Origin: an uncultured Clostridia bacterium
GTDB lineage: Bacteria > Bacillota_A > Clostridia > TANB77 > CAG-508
DNA: 13,988 bases
Assembly: GCA_947628335.1 (NCBI GenBank)
Contig: CANQZT010000020.1
Location: 1-13,988 of the forward strand
Reading direction: 5' to 3'
In this document: piece after piece, positions 1 through 8,077 of the stretch
Layout of the letters: each line of letters starts with the position of its first letter
Numbering within the stretch: position 1 is the first letter of the stretch
The notes under the pieces: model-generated
What the model was told of the DNA's origin: nothing
Seen by the model: only the letters and a program-made list of their open reading frames with translations
Database searches by the model: none
Made by a program: the position numbers and the translations under genes

Positions 1-330
1 ATAAATTATATGTGTGTTGCTATAATCAAACAAGGAGGTGGTGTAGCAGCACCTGTTGGGGGGCAAATTTTATCGGATGTTTTACCATACTTAGAATTGC
101 AAAAAGATAAACAAGAAGAGGACAGTGTTATAGAAGAAATTGATGTACCAGAAGTAAGAGGGATGACATTAAAGGAAGCAATTAAAGTTTTAAAAGATTC
201 AGAATTAGACATACAAACTAATGTTGAAATTGATAGTCAAATGAATTTAGAAGAGATAATTGTAAAAGAGCAATTACCAAAGCCAGGAATTAGAGTTAAA
301 AAGGGTTCAAAAATTAGTATAGAAATTTGA
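1..330 (+). CDS. PASTA-domain class B penicillin-binding protein (SpoVD-like), C-terminal fragment
   Basis: This is the 3' end of a gene that enters from the left edge; the frame is open from base 1 and 109 residues are visible. Residues about 12-33 (GGGVAAPVGGQILSDVLPYL) match the last strand and helix of a PBP transpeptidase domain. After an acidic linker, residues about 48-109 form one PASTA domain, from VPEVRGM to the terminal IEI. Such proteins are membrane-anchored D,D-transpeptidases that crosslink septal or spore-cortex peptidoglycan. The position directly before murE, and the single PASTA domain, fit SpoVD of Bacillus and Clostridia better than a vegetative PBP, but the catalytic part is outside the window. 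The segment before GGGVAAP looks shorter than usual. The ATG at position 10 is internal, not a start. Confidence 0.8.
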   Translation: MNYMCVAIIKQGGGVAAPVGGQILSDVLPYLELQKDKQEEDSVIEEIDVPEVRGMTLKEAIKVLKDSELDIQTNVEIDSQMNLEEIIVKEQLPKPGIRVKKGSKISIEI

Positions 331-339
331 TGAAAAAAC

Positions 340-368
340 TATACAAATTTAATTTTTAGTTATATAAT
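340..368 (+). promoter_or_regulatory. possible weak promoter before murE
   Basis: TATAAT at 363-368 is preceded, with a 17-base spacer, by TATACA at 340-345, which matches the -35 consensus at 4 of 6 positions. It lies in the 70-base gap between the PBP gene and murE. In this AT-rich DNA a chance match is possible, and the cluster could equally be transcribed through. Confidence 0.3.
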
Positions 369-400
369 AAATTCGTTAAATTATAAATTGGAGGTTATCT

Positions 401-1873
401 ATGAATTTAAAAGAAATATTAGTAGGGATTGAGGGAATAAAGGCAAGAGGAAATTTAGAGCTAGATATTACTAATGTAGATTCTGATTCAAGAAATATAG
501 AGAAAAATGGCATGTTTGTTGCGATTGAGGGTTACGAAACTAATGGAGAACAATATATCGAAAATGCTATAGAAAATGGTGCAATTGTAGTTATGGTACA
601 AGAAACAGCAGACTTAAAAGAAATAAATATACCAGAAAATATTACTTTGCTTGTAGTGCCAGATACAAGACTTGCACTAGCAATATGTGCATGTAATTTT
701 TATGATCATCCATCAAGAAAATTTACATTAATTGGAATAACAGGAACTAAAGGAAAAACGACAACAACATTTATGATTAAAAAAATTCTTGAAAAACAAG
801 GGAAAAAAGTTGGATTAATTGGAACAATTGCTATATATATTGGAGATAAAAAAGTAGAAACAAGTGCAAGAACAACTCCTGAAAGTATAAAATTACAAAA
901 AGTATTTGCAGATATGGTAAAAGAAAATGTTGATGTAGTTGTTATGGAAGTTTCTTCACAAAGTTTAAAGTTAAATAGAGTATATGGTTGTGATTTTGAT
1001 ATAGGAGTATTTACAAACTTTTCACAAGAACACATTAGTAAAAATGAACATCCAGATATGGAGGATTATTTTAATTCTAAACTAAAACTATTTGATATGT
1101 GCAAAATAGGTTATATAAATGCAGATGATGTATATGGAGCTAAAGTAGCAAAGCTTGCAAAAACTCCACAAATTACTATGTATGGAATTGATAATTTTTG
1201 TCATGTTCTTGCAAAAGATATTACAATCACAAATTCATATGTAGACTTTAAAGTAAAAATTGATAATAAAAATGAAAGAATAAAAACTTGCATTCCTGGT
1301 AGATTTAGTGTATATAATTCACTTGTTGCAATTTGTGTTGCAACAAAATTAGGAGCAAATGCAGAACAAATTAAAGAAGCATTAGAGGAAGTAAGAGTAC
1401 CAGGAAGAAGTGAACTTGTAAGTAATAAAAAAGATTTAACTATTATGATTGATTATGCTCATACACCAGAAAGTTTAGAAGGAATTTTAAAAGCAGTAAA
1501 AAGTTATACAAGAGGAAGAGTAATATTAGTATTTGGATGTGGAGGAGATAGAGATAAAATAAAACGTCCATTAATGGGAGAAGTAGCAGGTGTTGTTGCT
1601 GATTACACAATTCTTACAGGAGATAATCCAAGAACAGAAAAAGTATCAGATATTATTTCTGATATTGAAGCAGGAATAAAAAAGACTAAAGGTCAATATA
1701 CTTGTATAGAAGATAGAGAAGAGGCGATAAAAGCTGCAATAGAAATGGCAAATAAAAATGATATTATTGTGCTTGCAGGAAAAGGGCATGAATCATATCA
1801 GGAAGTTAATCATATAAAATATCCATTCGATGAAAGAGAGATTGTAAAAAGGATAACAGATAATATGAAATAA
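401..1873 (+). CDS. murE: UDP-N-acetylmuramoyl-tripeptide synthetase (meso-diaminopimelate ligase)
   Basis: Cytoplasmic Mur ligase that adds the third amino acid to UDP-MurNAc-L-Ala-D-Glu using ATP. The 490-residue length is normal for MurE. The N-terminal domain contains the VDSDSR motif (residues about 26-31) that binds the uridine nucleotide. The ATP loop TGTKGKTTTT begins at residue 114. The lysine expected to be carbamylated is K227 in SKLKLF. The C-terminal domain has DNPR at 408-411, the signature of meso-diaminopimelate-specific MurE enzymes (lysine-adding enzymes differ here), and the late GKGHE motif. The start is supported by GGAGG at 390-394, six bases before ATG. It follows the PBP gene and precedes mraY, as in Firmicute dcw/spoVD clusters. 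No in-frame CGG and no frame break. Confidence 0.96.
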   Translation: MNLKEILVGIEGIKARGNLELDITNVDSDSRNIEKNGMFVAIEGYETNGEQYIENAIENGAIVVMVQETADLKEINIPENITLLVVPDTRLALAICACNFYDHPSRKFTLIGITGTKGKTTTTFMIKKILEKQGKKVGLIGTIAIYIGDKKVETSARTTPESIKLQKVFADMVKENVDVVVMEVSSQSLKLNRVYGCDFDIGVFTNFSQEHISKNEHPDMEDYFNSKLKLFDMCKIGYINADDVYGAKVAKLAKTPQITMYGIDNFCHVLAKDITITNSYVDFKVKIDNKNERIKTCIPGRFSVYNSLVAICVATKLGANAEQIKEALEEVRVPGRSELVSNKKDLTIMIDYAHTPESLEGILKAVKSYTRGRVILVFGCGGDRDKIKRPLMGEVAGVVADYTILTGDNPRTEKVSDIISDIEAGIKKTKGQYTCIEDREEAIKAAIEMANKNDIIVLAGKGHESYQEVNHIKYPFDEREIVKRITDNMK

Positions 1874-1891
1874 ATTAAGTATACTAAAAAA

Positions 1892-1924
1892 CATTATACT
1901 AATGGTTAATTTAACAGTATAATG
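1892..1924 (+). promoter_or_regulatory. inverted repeat / hairpin between murE and mraY
   Basis: CATTATACT (1892-1900) and AGTATAATG (1916-1924) are exact 9-base inverted repeats. The 15-base interval contains GTTAA-T-TTAAC (1905-1915), so the transcript could extend the stem. A further AGTATA half-site lies at 1879-1884. No T-run follows, so it is not a standard terminator. The right arm contains TATAAT (1918-1923), so it could be a promoter overlapped by an operator, or an RNA processing structure. The structure is visible; the function is inference. Confidence 0.35.
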
Positions 1925-1958
1925 AAGATGTAATTAAAAATAATGAAGGGTGAGAAAA

Positions 1959-2942
1959 TTGAATTATTTTCAAATAAAAATACTATTACTATCATTTATA
2001 GCAACAGTAGTATTTGGAATATGTACAATTCCCATTTTAAAAAAATTGAAAATAGGTCAAATAGAAAGGGAAGAGGGTCCACAGTCACACTTAAGTAAGC
2101 AAGGAACTCCAACTATGGGAGGAGTTATTCTTGCAGCTTCTATTGCTATATTAATAGTATTTGTATTTTTAACTTACGCAAATGATAATCAACTAGAATT
2201 ATCGAAAAAATTGATTCCACTAGCTATTATGTCATTAGGCTTTGGAATGGTGGGATTTGTTGATGATTTAAAAAAATTAGTTTTTAAAAATACAAAAGGT
2301 CTGAAACCTGCTTATAAAATGATAGGGTTGTTAACTATAGCAGTAATTTACGTTATTTACTTGCTTAAAATACTTGAACTGGGAACAGATACATATATAC
2401 CAATTTTAAAAATATATTTAAAATTACCAGTATGGGTATATATACCTTTTGCAATATTTGTTATATTAGGAACAACAAATGCTATTAACCTAACAGATGG
2501 AGTAGACGGATTATGCCCAACAATTGCAGCGATAATTATAACTTGTTTAACTGTAATTGGAATTATTTATGATGTAAAAGAAGTAGTTGTATTTGGTACA
2601 ATTGTAATAGGAGCGTGTCTTGGATTTTTATTATTTAATATGCATCCTGCAAAAGTATTTATGGGAGATACGGGTTCACTTCTTTTAGGAGGAGTAATTG
2701 TAGCACTTGCACTATATTTAAAAATACCACTAATATTAATTGTTATTGCTATTATTCCTGTATTAGAAACTTTATCAGTAATTATACAAGTTTTGTATTT
2801 TCAAAAAACAGGGAATAGAATTTTCAAAATGGCTCCGTTACATCATCATTTTGAATTATCAGGATGGGGAGAAAATAAAGTGGTATCAGTATTTAGTATT
2901 ATAACGCTAATAGCTTGTATTGTAGGATTGATGATAATATAA
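1959..2942 (+). CDS. mraY: phospho-N-acetylmuramoyl-pentapeptide-transferase
   Basis: Integral membrane enzyme that moves phospho-MurNAc-pentapeptide from UDP to undecaprenyl phosphate, making lipid I. I chose the TTG at 1959 because AAGGGTGAG (1945-1953) gives a good ribosome binding site 5-6 bases upstream; the alternative GTG at 1950 sits inside that site. Length is then 327 residues. About ten hydrophobic segments are visible. Family signatures occur in order: REEGPQSH with GTPTMGG after helix 1, FVDDLKK with the Mg-binding aspartates, NLTDGVDGL, MGDTGSL, and the HHHFEL loop near the C terminus. It lies between murE and ftsW; murD, often found between mraY and spoVE, is absent. No frame break. 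Confidence 0.96.
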   Translation: MNYFQIKILLLSFIATVVFGICTIPILKKLKIGQIEREEGPQSHLSKQGTPTMGGVILAASIAILIVFVFLTYANDNQLELSKKLIPLAIMSLGFGMVGFVDDLKKLVFKNTKGLKPAYKMIGLLTIAVIYVIYLLKILELGTDTYIPILKIYLKLPVWVYIPFAIFVILGTTNAINLTDGVDGLCPTIAAIIITCLTVIGIIYDVKEVVVFGTIVIGACLGFLLFNMHPAKVFMGDTGSLLLGGVIVALALYLKIPLILIVIAIIPVLETLSVIIQVLYFQKTGNRIFKMAPLHHHFELSGWGENKVVSVFSIITLIACIVGLMII

Positions 2943-2969
2943 ATTAAGTAAGAAGGGGGAGAACTAGGT

Positions 2970-4131
2970 GTGAAAAAGCAGAATAGTAAAAGTGTATCAA
3001 CACGGCGAAAAGCCATTTGATTTTGTTTTGTTTATAACAGTGCTTGTACTACTAGCAATGGGAATTATTATGGTATTATCTGCTAGTTCTCCATCAGCAC
3101 TTGCTAAAAATGGTAACAGTTATGGATATGTAACTAAACAGGCAATTTTTGCAGTAATTGGAATTGTTTTAATGCTTACAATTTCAAGAATAGATTACAG
3201 AATATATACCAAGTTTGCTAAAATTGCATATATAGGCTCAATTATTTTATTGGCCTCAGTATCGGTTTTAGGTTCTTCAAGCAAAGGAGCAACAAGATGG
3301 GTGGACTTAGGTTTTGTCAGATTTCAACCATCAGAAATTGCTAAAGTTGCATTAATTATTTTTTATGCAGCATGGCTTACCAAAAATAGAGATAAGATAA
3401 AAACATTCAAAAAAGGTTTTTTTGTACCATTTTTATATTTAGTACCAATTGTATTAATTTTAATATTCTTACAAAATCATTTAAGCGTTACAATAATTAT
3501 TACAGCTGTAATATCTATAATGTTATTAATGGCAGGTACAAAATTGAGATATTTCTTAGCAGTAGGAGGAATAGGAGTAGTAGCGATTGGAGCGTTATTA
3601 ACATATTCTATCACAAAGACATCAGATTCATCAGATGAAAATGAAAATTTCCGTTTAACAAGGATTACAACGTTCCTTGACCCGTGGAGTGATAAAACAG
3701 GTGATGGATGGCAAGTTATACAAAGTTTGTATGCAATAGGTTCAGGAGGTTTATTTGGTGCAGGGCTTGGAGAAAGCAAGCAAAAATATTTATATATACC
3801 AGAACCACATAATGATTTCATATTTTCTGTACTTGCAGAAGAGTTGGGATTTTTTGGGTGTACTATTGTAATTGTTTTATTTGCAATTTTTATATGGAGA
3901 GGTTTGTTGATTGCTATGCGTGCACAAGATATGTTTGGAAGTTTATTAGCAGTTGGCATTACATCACTAGTTGGACTGCAAGCAATTATGAATATTGCTG
4001 TTGTTACATCTTCTATGCCAAATACGGGTATACCACTTCCGTTTTTTAGCTATGGTGGTACTGCATTAGTTATTTTATTATGTTCAGTAGGTATTTTATT
4101 AAATATTTCAAAATCATCTAAAAAAGTATAA
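2970..4131 (+). CDS. ftsW: FtsW/SpoVE-family peptidoglycan glycosyltransferase, with +1 frameshift at CGG codon 12
   Basis: SEDS-family polytopic membrane protein that polymerises lipid II with its partner class B PBP. Signatures: PSEIAKVALIIFYAAWL, PHNDFIFSVLAEELGFFG and the C-terminal MPNTGIPLPFFSYGGTA. The best start is GTG 2970, eight bases after AGGGGGAG (2954-2961). It opens with MKKQNSKSVST, then meets an in-frame CGG (3003-3005) and would stop at TGA 3018. Skipping one base gives ST-GEKPFDFVLF and joins the long frame, for 386 residues. The alternative GTG 2992 lies in the long frame but has no ribosome binding site and would lose the basic N-terminal tail common in the family. The neighbouring SpoVD-like PBP suggests SpoVE as an alternative name. 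The identification is secure; the start and frameshift are inferred from sequence. Confidence 0.9.
3003..3005 (+). other. in-frame CGG, inferred +1 frameshift site in ftsW
   Basis: Codon 12 counted from GTG 2970. The zero frame reads ACA CGG CGA and stops at 3018-3020. Reading ACA, skipping C, then GGC GAA AAG continues as T-GEKP into the FtsW frame. The preceding ACA tRNA could not re-pair one base forward on CAC, so classical P-site slippage is not favoured. Confidence 0.65.
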
Positions 4132-4137
4132 AACTAT

Positions 4138-4179
4138 ATAAGACCCCACAATCTTGTAAAATTAACAAGAAGGGGTTAT
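4138..4179 (+). promoter_or_regulatory. stem-loop in the ftsW-murG gap
   Basis: The transcript can pair ATAA (4138-4141) with TTAT (4176-4179), CCCC (4144-4147) with GGGG (4172-4175), and TCTTGT (4152-4157) with ACAAGA (4165-4170), with a 7-base loop. The following TTATATTATT is only a weak U-tract. This could be a leaky terminator or attenuator lowering murG expression, or a processing site. It ends 11 bases before the murG ribosome binding site. Confidence 0.45.
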
Positions 4180-4201
4180 ATTATTAAAATGGAGGAAAAT
4201 T

Positions 4202-5306
4202 ATGAGAGTAATTATAGCAGCAGCAGGTACAGCAGGTCATATAAATCCAGCTATTGCAATTGCAAATAAAATAAAACAGGAAGAGCCAAATTCAGAAATA
4301 TTATTTTTAGGAACAAAAAGAGGATTAGAGAGTGATTTAGTACCAAGAGCAGGATATAAATTACAAGCGATTGAGGCATATGGTCTAAGTAAGAAAATAA
4401 CTCTGCAAAGTATAAAAAATAATATAAAGACAATAAAAGGGATATCCCAAGCAAAAAAGATTGTAAAAGAATTTAATCCTGATATTGTAATAGGAACAGG
4501 TGGATATATTTGTGGTGCAGCAATTCTTGCTGGGAAGAAAAGTGGAAAGCCAACTATGCTACATGAAAGTAATGCATTTCCGGGAAAAGCTGTAAAGATG
4601 CTATCTAAAAAGGTTGATACAATTTTGGTCGGATTTGAAGAAGCAAAAAAGTATCTACCAAAAGCAAAAAATGTTATACATACAGGAACACCAACTAAGA
4701 TAAAAAATTTACGGTCTAACAACTAAGCAAAAAGAAAGTATAAAGGAAAAAATAGGAATAAATAAACAAAAGCCTCTTATTCTTATTTTTGGTGGAAGTC
4801 AGGGAGCAAAAGCAATTAATGATTCAGTTATTGAATTGATTAATGAAAAAATGAATAAAAATTATCAAATTATGTGGGCGCCTGGCCCTAAACAATATGA
4901 TATTGTTAAAGAACAAATAAAAGATTTTGAAAAGCTTGAAGAAGTTAAAATTGTTCCATATATTTATGATATGGAAGAAATTATGAATATTTGTGATTTA
5001 GTAATTGCTAGAAGTGGTGCGATGACAATCACTGAAGTTTCTATTGTAGGAAAACCAAGTATATTTATACCATTACCTAATGTAAGTAATAATCATCAAG
5101 AGTATAATGCAAAGGTATTAGAAAATGTAGGGGCAGCAAAAATAATTTTGAATAAAGATTTAACAGCAAATATATTAAATAGTAAAATTGATGAAATAAT
5201 TATAAATAAAGAAAATATGTTAGATATGGGTAACAAAGCAAAAAAAATAGCTGTAAGCAATGTTGAAGATAAGATTTTTGAAGAAATAAGAAGGTTATTA
5301 AAATAA
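4202..5306 (+). CDS. murG: MurG N-acetylglucosaminyltransferase, split by +1 frameshift at CGG codon 171
   Basis: Peripheral membrane glycosyltransferase that adds GlcNAc to lipid I to make lipid II. The start ATG 4202 has GGAGG at 4191-4195. The first 170 codons carry the N-terminal domain: GTAGHINPA (residues 9-17, the first glycine-rich loop), GTGGYICGAA and HESNAFPGKA. Then in-frame CGG (4712-4714) leads to TAA at 4724. The second half continues one base forward from GGT 4713 and carries GGSQGA (residues 197-202), ARSGAMTITE and PLPNVSNNHQ, all typical of the UDP-GlcNAc-binding domain. The joined product is 367 residues, normal for MurG, with no residues missing. Both halves keep every family motif, and MurG is normally essential, so decay is unlikely. 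Translation by +1 frameshift is inferred. Confidence 0.93.
4712..4714 (+). other. in-frame CGG, inferred +1 frameshift site in murG
   Basis: The zero frame reads TTA CGG TCT AAC AAC TAA. Skipping C gives TTA GGT CTA ACA ACT AAG, continuing without interruption to the stop at 5306. The break cannot lie after the 4724 stop. No Shine-Dalgarno-like stimulator or slippery run like that in prfB is visible; the run of A and T upstream is ordinary for this genome. Confidence 0.7.
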
Positions 5307-5436
5307 ATATTACAAATGTATTTCCTAAATTTAGATTTTTTATTACAAACTAAAAAATGTGTGTAATATATGGAAAAATGATATCGAATTATAATATTTT
5401 TTGTAAAAAAATGTAAAATCATGCGATAAAAATTTC

Positions 5437-5466
5437 TTGCAATTTCCTTATAAAAGGGTATATAGT
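5437..5466 (+). promoter_or_regulatory. possible promoter for the DUF6514-like gene
   Basis: TTGCAA (5437-5442) is followed after 16-18 bases by TATATA (5459-5464) or TATAGT (5461-5466). The rest of the 200-base gap 5307-5506 is AT-rich. I see no gene in it and no clear terminator for murG; a second TATAAT (5390-5395) lacks a convincing -35. Confidence 0.35.
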
Positions 5467-5506
5467 ATAAGAGTTGTATCAATTTAAGAAAAGGGGAGGA
5501 GAAAGC

Positions 5507-5806
5507 TTGAAAAGTTTTTATGGCGGTACATATGTTGGAAAAGAAATTTTGGCAGTTAATGATATTTATTATCCAGTAAGATTAGAATATTATAAAACAG
5601 AGACAATTGAAAATTATCAATCTGTATATGGTATCGAAGTAATAAAAACGGAATATAAAGATGACACAATAAAGGTAGAAAATAAAGTAGTTTATAAAGT
5701 AACATCAGAAGAAAACAAGATAAATCACATATTAGAACAATTTAAATCTGGCAAAATAACACCAGCAGTTACTGAGGAAATGTTAGAAGAATTATTAAAA
5801 ACCTAA
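5507..5806 (+). CDS. small DUF6514-like protein of unknown function
   Basis: A 99-residue soluble protein. The start chosen is TTG 5507, because GGGGAGGAG (5493-5501) lies five bases upstream; the earlier TTG at 5474 in the same frame precedes that site and would include it. The protein begins MKSFYGGTYVG and has alternating hydrophobic/charged beta-like segments, a YGIEVIKTEY core and a C-terminal helix with KSGKITPAVTEEMLEELL. The pattern of a YGIEVVK core followed by K-x-TP near the C terminus resembles the DUF6514 family of Clostridia, from memory. No signal peptide, cysteine or membrane segment. Its promoter and terminator suggest a single-gene transcript. Its location in a position where veg-type small genes could occur is not evidence; the sequence does not match Veg. 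Function unknown. Confidence 0.7.
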   Translation: MKSFYGGTYVGKEILAVNDIYYPVRLEYYKTETIENYQSVYGIEVIKTEYKDDTIKVENKVVYKVTSEENKINHILEQFKSGKITPAVTEEMLEELLKT

Positions 5807-5838
5807 AAAGCAAAGGGGAAATACTCTTCGCTTTTTAT
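5805..5838 (+). terminator. rho-independent terminator after the DUF6514-like gene
   Basis: AAAAAGC (5805-5811) pairs with GCTTTTT (5830-5836), extended by AAG/CTT inside. The T-run forms the 3' arm. It overlaps the end of the stop codon of the upstream gene. Confidence 0.7.
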
Positions 5839-5862
5839 TGTGTAAAAATTAAGTTTTATGAG

Positions 5863-5897
5863 TACCCACCAACAGTATTTGACTGTGATGGTGGGTA
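5863..5897. repeat. GC-rich perfect inverted repeat upstream of topA
   Basis: TACCCACCA (5863-5871) and TGGTGGGTA (5889-5897) are exact 9-base inverted repeats. Inside, CAGT (5873-5876) and ACTG (5882-5885) pair around a 5-base loop. It is far more GC-rich than the surrounding DNA, has no T-run on the + strand, and lies between a terminator and the topA promoter. It could be a REP-like palindrome, an operator or a bidirectional transcription block. Whether copies exist elsewhere cannot be seen here. Confidence 0.6.
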
Positions 5898-5930
5898 AAG
5901 TTCTTAAATTTATATTTTAATAAAAATAAC

Positions 5931-5959
5931 TTGCAAAATGAGAAAATATGGTCTAGAAT
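5931..5959 (+). promoter_or_regulatory. likely promoter of topA
   Basis: TTGCAA (5931-5936), a 17-base spacer, then TAGAAT (5954-5959), one mismatch from the -10 consensus. It is 34 bases before the topA start and downstream of the previous terminator, so topA probably starts a new transcript here. Confidence 0.55.
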
Positions 5960-5993
5960 ATTTTAATGTAAACAAAAGTAAAAGGAGAAAGTG

Positions 5994-8063
5994 ATGGCAG
6001 ATAAGTTAATTATAGTGGAATCACCAGCAAAAGCAAATACAATTAAAAAATTTTTAGGTGGAAATACAAAGGTTGTTGCATCTATGGGGCATATTAGAGA
6101 TCTTCCCAAGTCTAAATTAGGAATAGATATTGAAAATAATTTTGAACCACAATATATAAATATTCGTGGAAAAGGGGAGTTAATAAAATCATTAAAAAAA
6201 GAATCTCTTTCTGCAAAAAAAGTATATCTTGCAACTGACCCTGATCGTGAAGGAGAAGCAATTGCATGGCATTTAGCGCATATCTTGGGAATTGATGAAA
6301 AGGAAGCTGTACGTGTAACATTTAATGAAATTACTAAAGGTGCAGTTCAAGAGGCAATGAAAAAACCAAGAAAAATAGATATGAATTTAACTGATGCACA
6401 ACAAGCAAGGCGTGTATTAGATAGAATTGTTGGATATAAAATAAGTCCAGTTTTGTGGAAAAAAGTAAGACGAGGTTTATCTGCAGGTAGAGTACAGTCA
6501 GTGGCTGTGAAATTAATTGTAGATAGAGAAGAAGAAATAGAAAAGTTTATACCTGAAGAATATTGGAATATATATGCTAGTCTTTCGGAAAAAAAGAATG
6601 GAAAAACATTTGAGGCAAAATTTTATGGAAAAAATAATAAAAAATTAGAACTTCATAAAAAAGAGGAAGTAGACGAGATTATTAAAAATGTTGATAAAGC
6701 AACATACATTGTAAATGAAGTAAAAAAGGGAAAGAAAAAAAGAACACCTGCACCACCATTTACAACAAGTACAATGCAACAAGAAGCATCAAGAAAATTA
6801 GGATTTACTTTAAAGAAAACAATGAGTGTAGCACAGGGGCTTTATGAAGGTGTAAAAATTCAACAAAGAGGAACGGTAGGATTAATTACCTATATGAGAA
6901 CCGACTCAACTAGAATTTCAGAAGTAGCAAGAACTGCAGCAAAAGATGAGATTTTAAAAAGATATGGTGAAGAATATTATGATAATAGATATTATAGAAC
7001 AAACAAGGAAGCACAGGATGCACATGAGGCAATAAGACCTACATATGTAGACATAAATCCAGATGAAATAAAAGATGATTTAACAAATGATCAATATAAA
7101 TTATATAAATTAATTTATAATAGATTTATAGCAAGTCAGATGTCACAAGCAATTTATGATACATTATCTGTAACTATTGATGCTAATGGATATACATTCA
7201 AAGCGAATGGTCAAAATTTAAAATTTAAAGGATTTATGGTTTTATATGTAGAAGGTCAAGATGAAAAAGAGGAAGATGAAAATACAAAAATTCCAGAGTT
7301 ACAAGAGAAGCAAGAGTTATTTAAACAAAAATTAGATACTAAACAAAGTTTTACGGAGCCACCTCCACGTTATACAGAAGCAAGTCTTGTAAAAGAACTA
7401 GAGCAAAAAGGAATAGGAAGACCAAGTACATATTCACCAACAATAACAACAATACTTGAAAGAAGGTATGTTGAAAAGATACAAAAACAATTAGTGCCAA
7501 CAGATTTAGGAAGAATTGTAAATAAACTGTTAATAGAAAACTTTTCAGATGTTATTAATGTAGAATTTACAGCTAATATGGAAGATGAATTTGATAAAAT
7601 AGCAGAAGGAAAAGAAGAGTGGAAAAGTATAATAAGAGAGTTTTATGAACCATTCAAGCAAGTTGTAGATAAGGTCGAAAAAGAATTAGAACATGTTGAG
7701 TTAGTTGAAGAAGTATCAGATGTACCATGTGAAAAATGTGGCAGGATGATGGTAATAAAATATGGCAAATATGGTAAATTTTTAGCATGTCCAGGATATC
7801 CAGAATGTAAAAATGCAAAACCTTTTGTTGAGACTATTGATGTACCGTGTCCAAAATGTGGTGCAAAAGTTCAAATTAGAAAAACAAAAAAGAAAAGGAA
7901 TTATTATATATGCGAAAATAATCCAAAAACTTGTGATTATATTTCATGGAATAAACCAAAACCAGGAGAAAAATTTGAAGAAAATAATAAAGAAATGAAA
8001 AAAACTACAAAAAAATCTACTAATAAAAAAGAAAACAAAAAAACAACTACAAAGAAAAAATAA
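5994..8063 (+). CDS. topA: DNA topoisomerase I (type IA)
   Basis: Type IA topoisomerase that relaxes negative supercoils by cutting and rejoining one strand. ATG 5994 is chosen over GTG 5991 because AAAGGAG (5981-5987) is six bases from it. 689 residues, typical of Firmicute TopA. The TOPRIM domain starts with IIVESPAKA and includes ATDPDREGEAIAWH with the acidic Mg-binding residues. The active-site tyrosine is Y300 in TYMRTDSTRIS. QDAHEAIRPT and the GIGRPSTYS segment are also typical. The C terminus carries two four-cysteine zinc ribbons, CEKCG...CPGYPEC and CPKCG...CENNPKTC, then a lysine-rich tail. CGT in DPDREGE and CGA in the KVRRGLSAGR segment are read as arginine here. It has its own promoter and terminator, and no frame break. 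Confidence 0.97.
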   Translation: MADKLIIVESPAKANTIKKFLGGNTKVVASMGHIRDLPKSKLGIDIENNFEPQYINIRGKGELIKSLKKESLSAKKVYLATDPDREGEAIAWHLAHILGIDEKEAVRVTFNEITKGAVQEAMKKPRKIDMNLTDAQQARRVLDRIVGYKISPVLWKKVRRGLSAGRVQSVAVKLIVDREEEIEKFIPEEYWNIYASLSEKKNGKTFEAKFYGKNNKKLELHKKEEVDEIIKNVDKATYIVNEVKKGKKKRTPAPPFTTSTMQQEASRKLGFTLKKTMSVAQGLYEGVKIQQRGTVGLITYMRTDSTRISEVARTAAKDEILKRYGEEYYDNRYYRTNKEAQDAHEAIRPTYVDINPDEIKDDLTNDQYKLYKLIYNRFIASQMSQAIYDTLSVTIDANGYTFKANGQNLKFKGFMVLYVEGQDEKEEDENTKIPELQEKQELFKQKLDTKQSFTEPPPRYTEASLVKELEQKGIGRPSTYSPTITTILERRYVEKIQKQLVPTDLGRIVNKLLIENFSDVINVEFTANMEDEFDKIAEGKEEWKSIIREFYEPFKQVVDKVEKELEHVELVEEVSDVPCEKCGRMMVIKYGKYGKFLACPGYPECKNAKPFVETIDVPCPKCGAKVQIRKTKKKRNYYICENNPKTCDYISWNKPKPGEKFEENNKEMKKTTKKSTNKKENKKTTTKKK

Positions 8064-8077
8064 ATGCTTACAGAAGA

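Noticed and set aside
2992..3003. GTG 2992 as the ftsW start
   Set aside because: No ribosome binding site in front of it, while GTG 2970 has a strong one at good spacing.
3477..3959. Minus-strand open frame of 160 codons opposite ftsW, and other minus-strand frames
   Set aside because: They lie opposite well-supported genes, lack ribosome binding sites, and have compositions expected from antisense of membrane-protein codons.
4712..4726. murG, trmFO, the ATPase and ftsW as pseudogenes
   Set aside because: All motifs remain, each gene has a single lesion of the same +1 type at the same codon, and no other stops or gaps exist. Independent decay would not choose CGG four times.
5507..5806. 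Veg protein or a toxin-antitoxin component
   Set aside because: The sequence does not resemble Veg, and there is no paired small gene.
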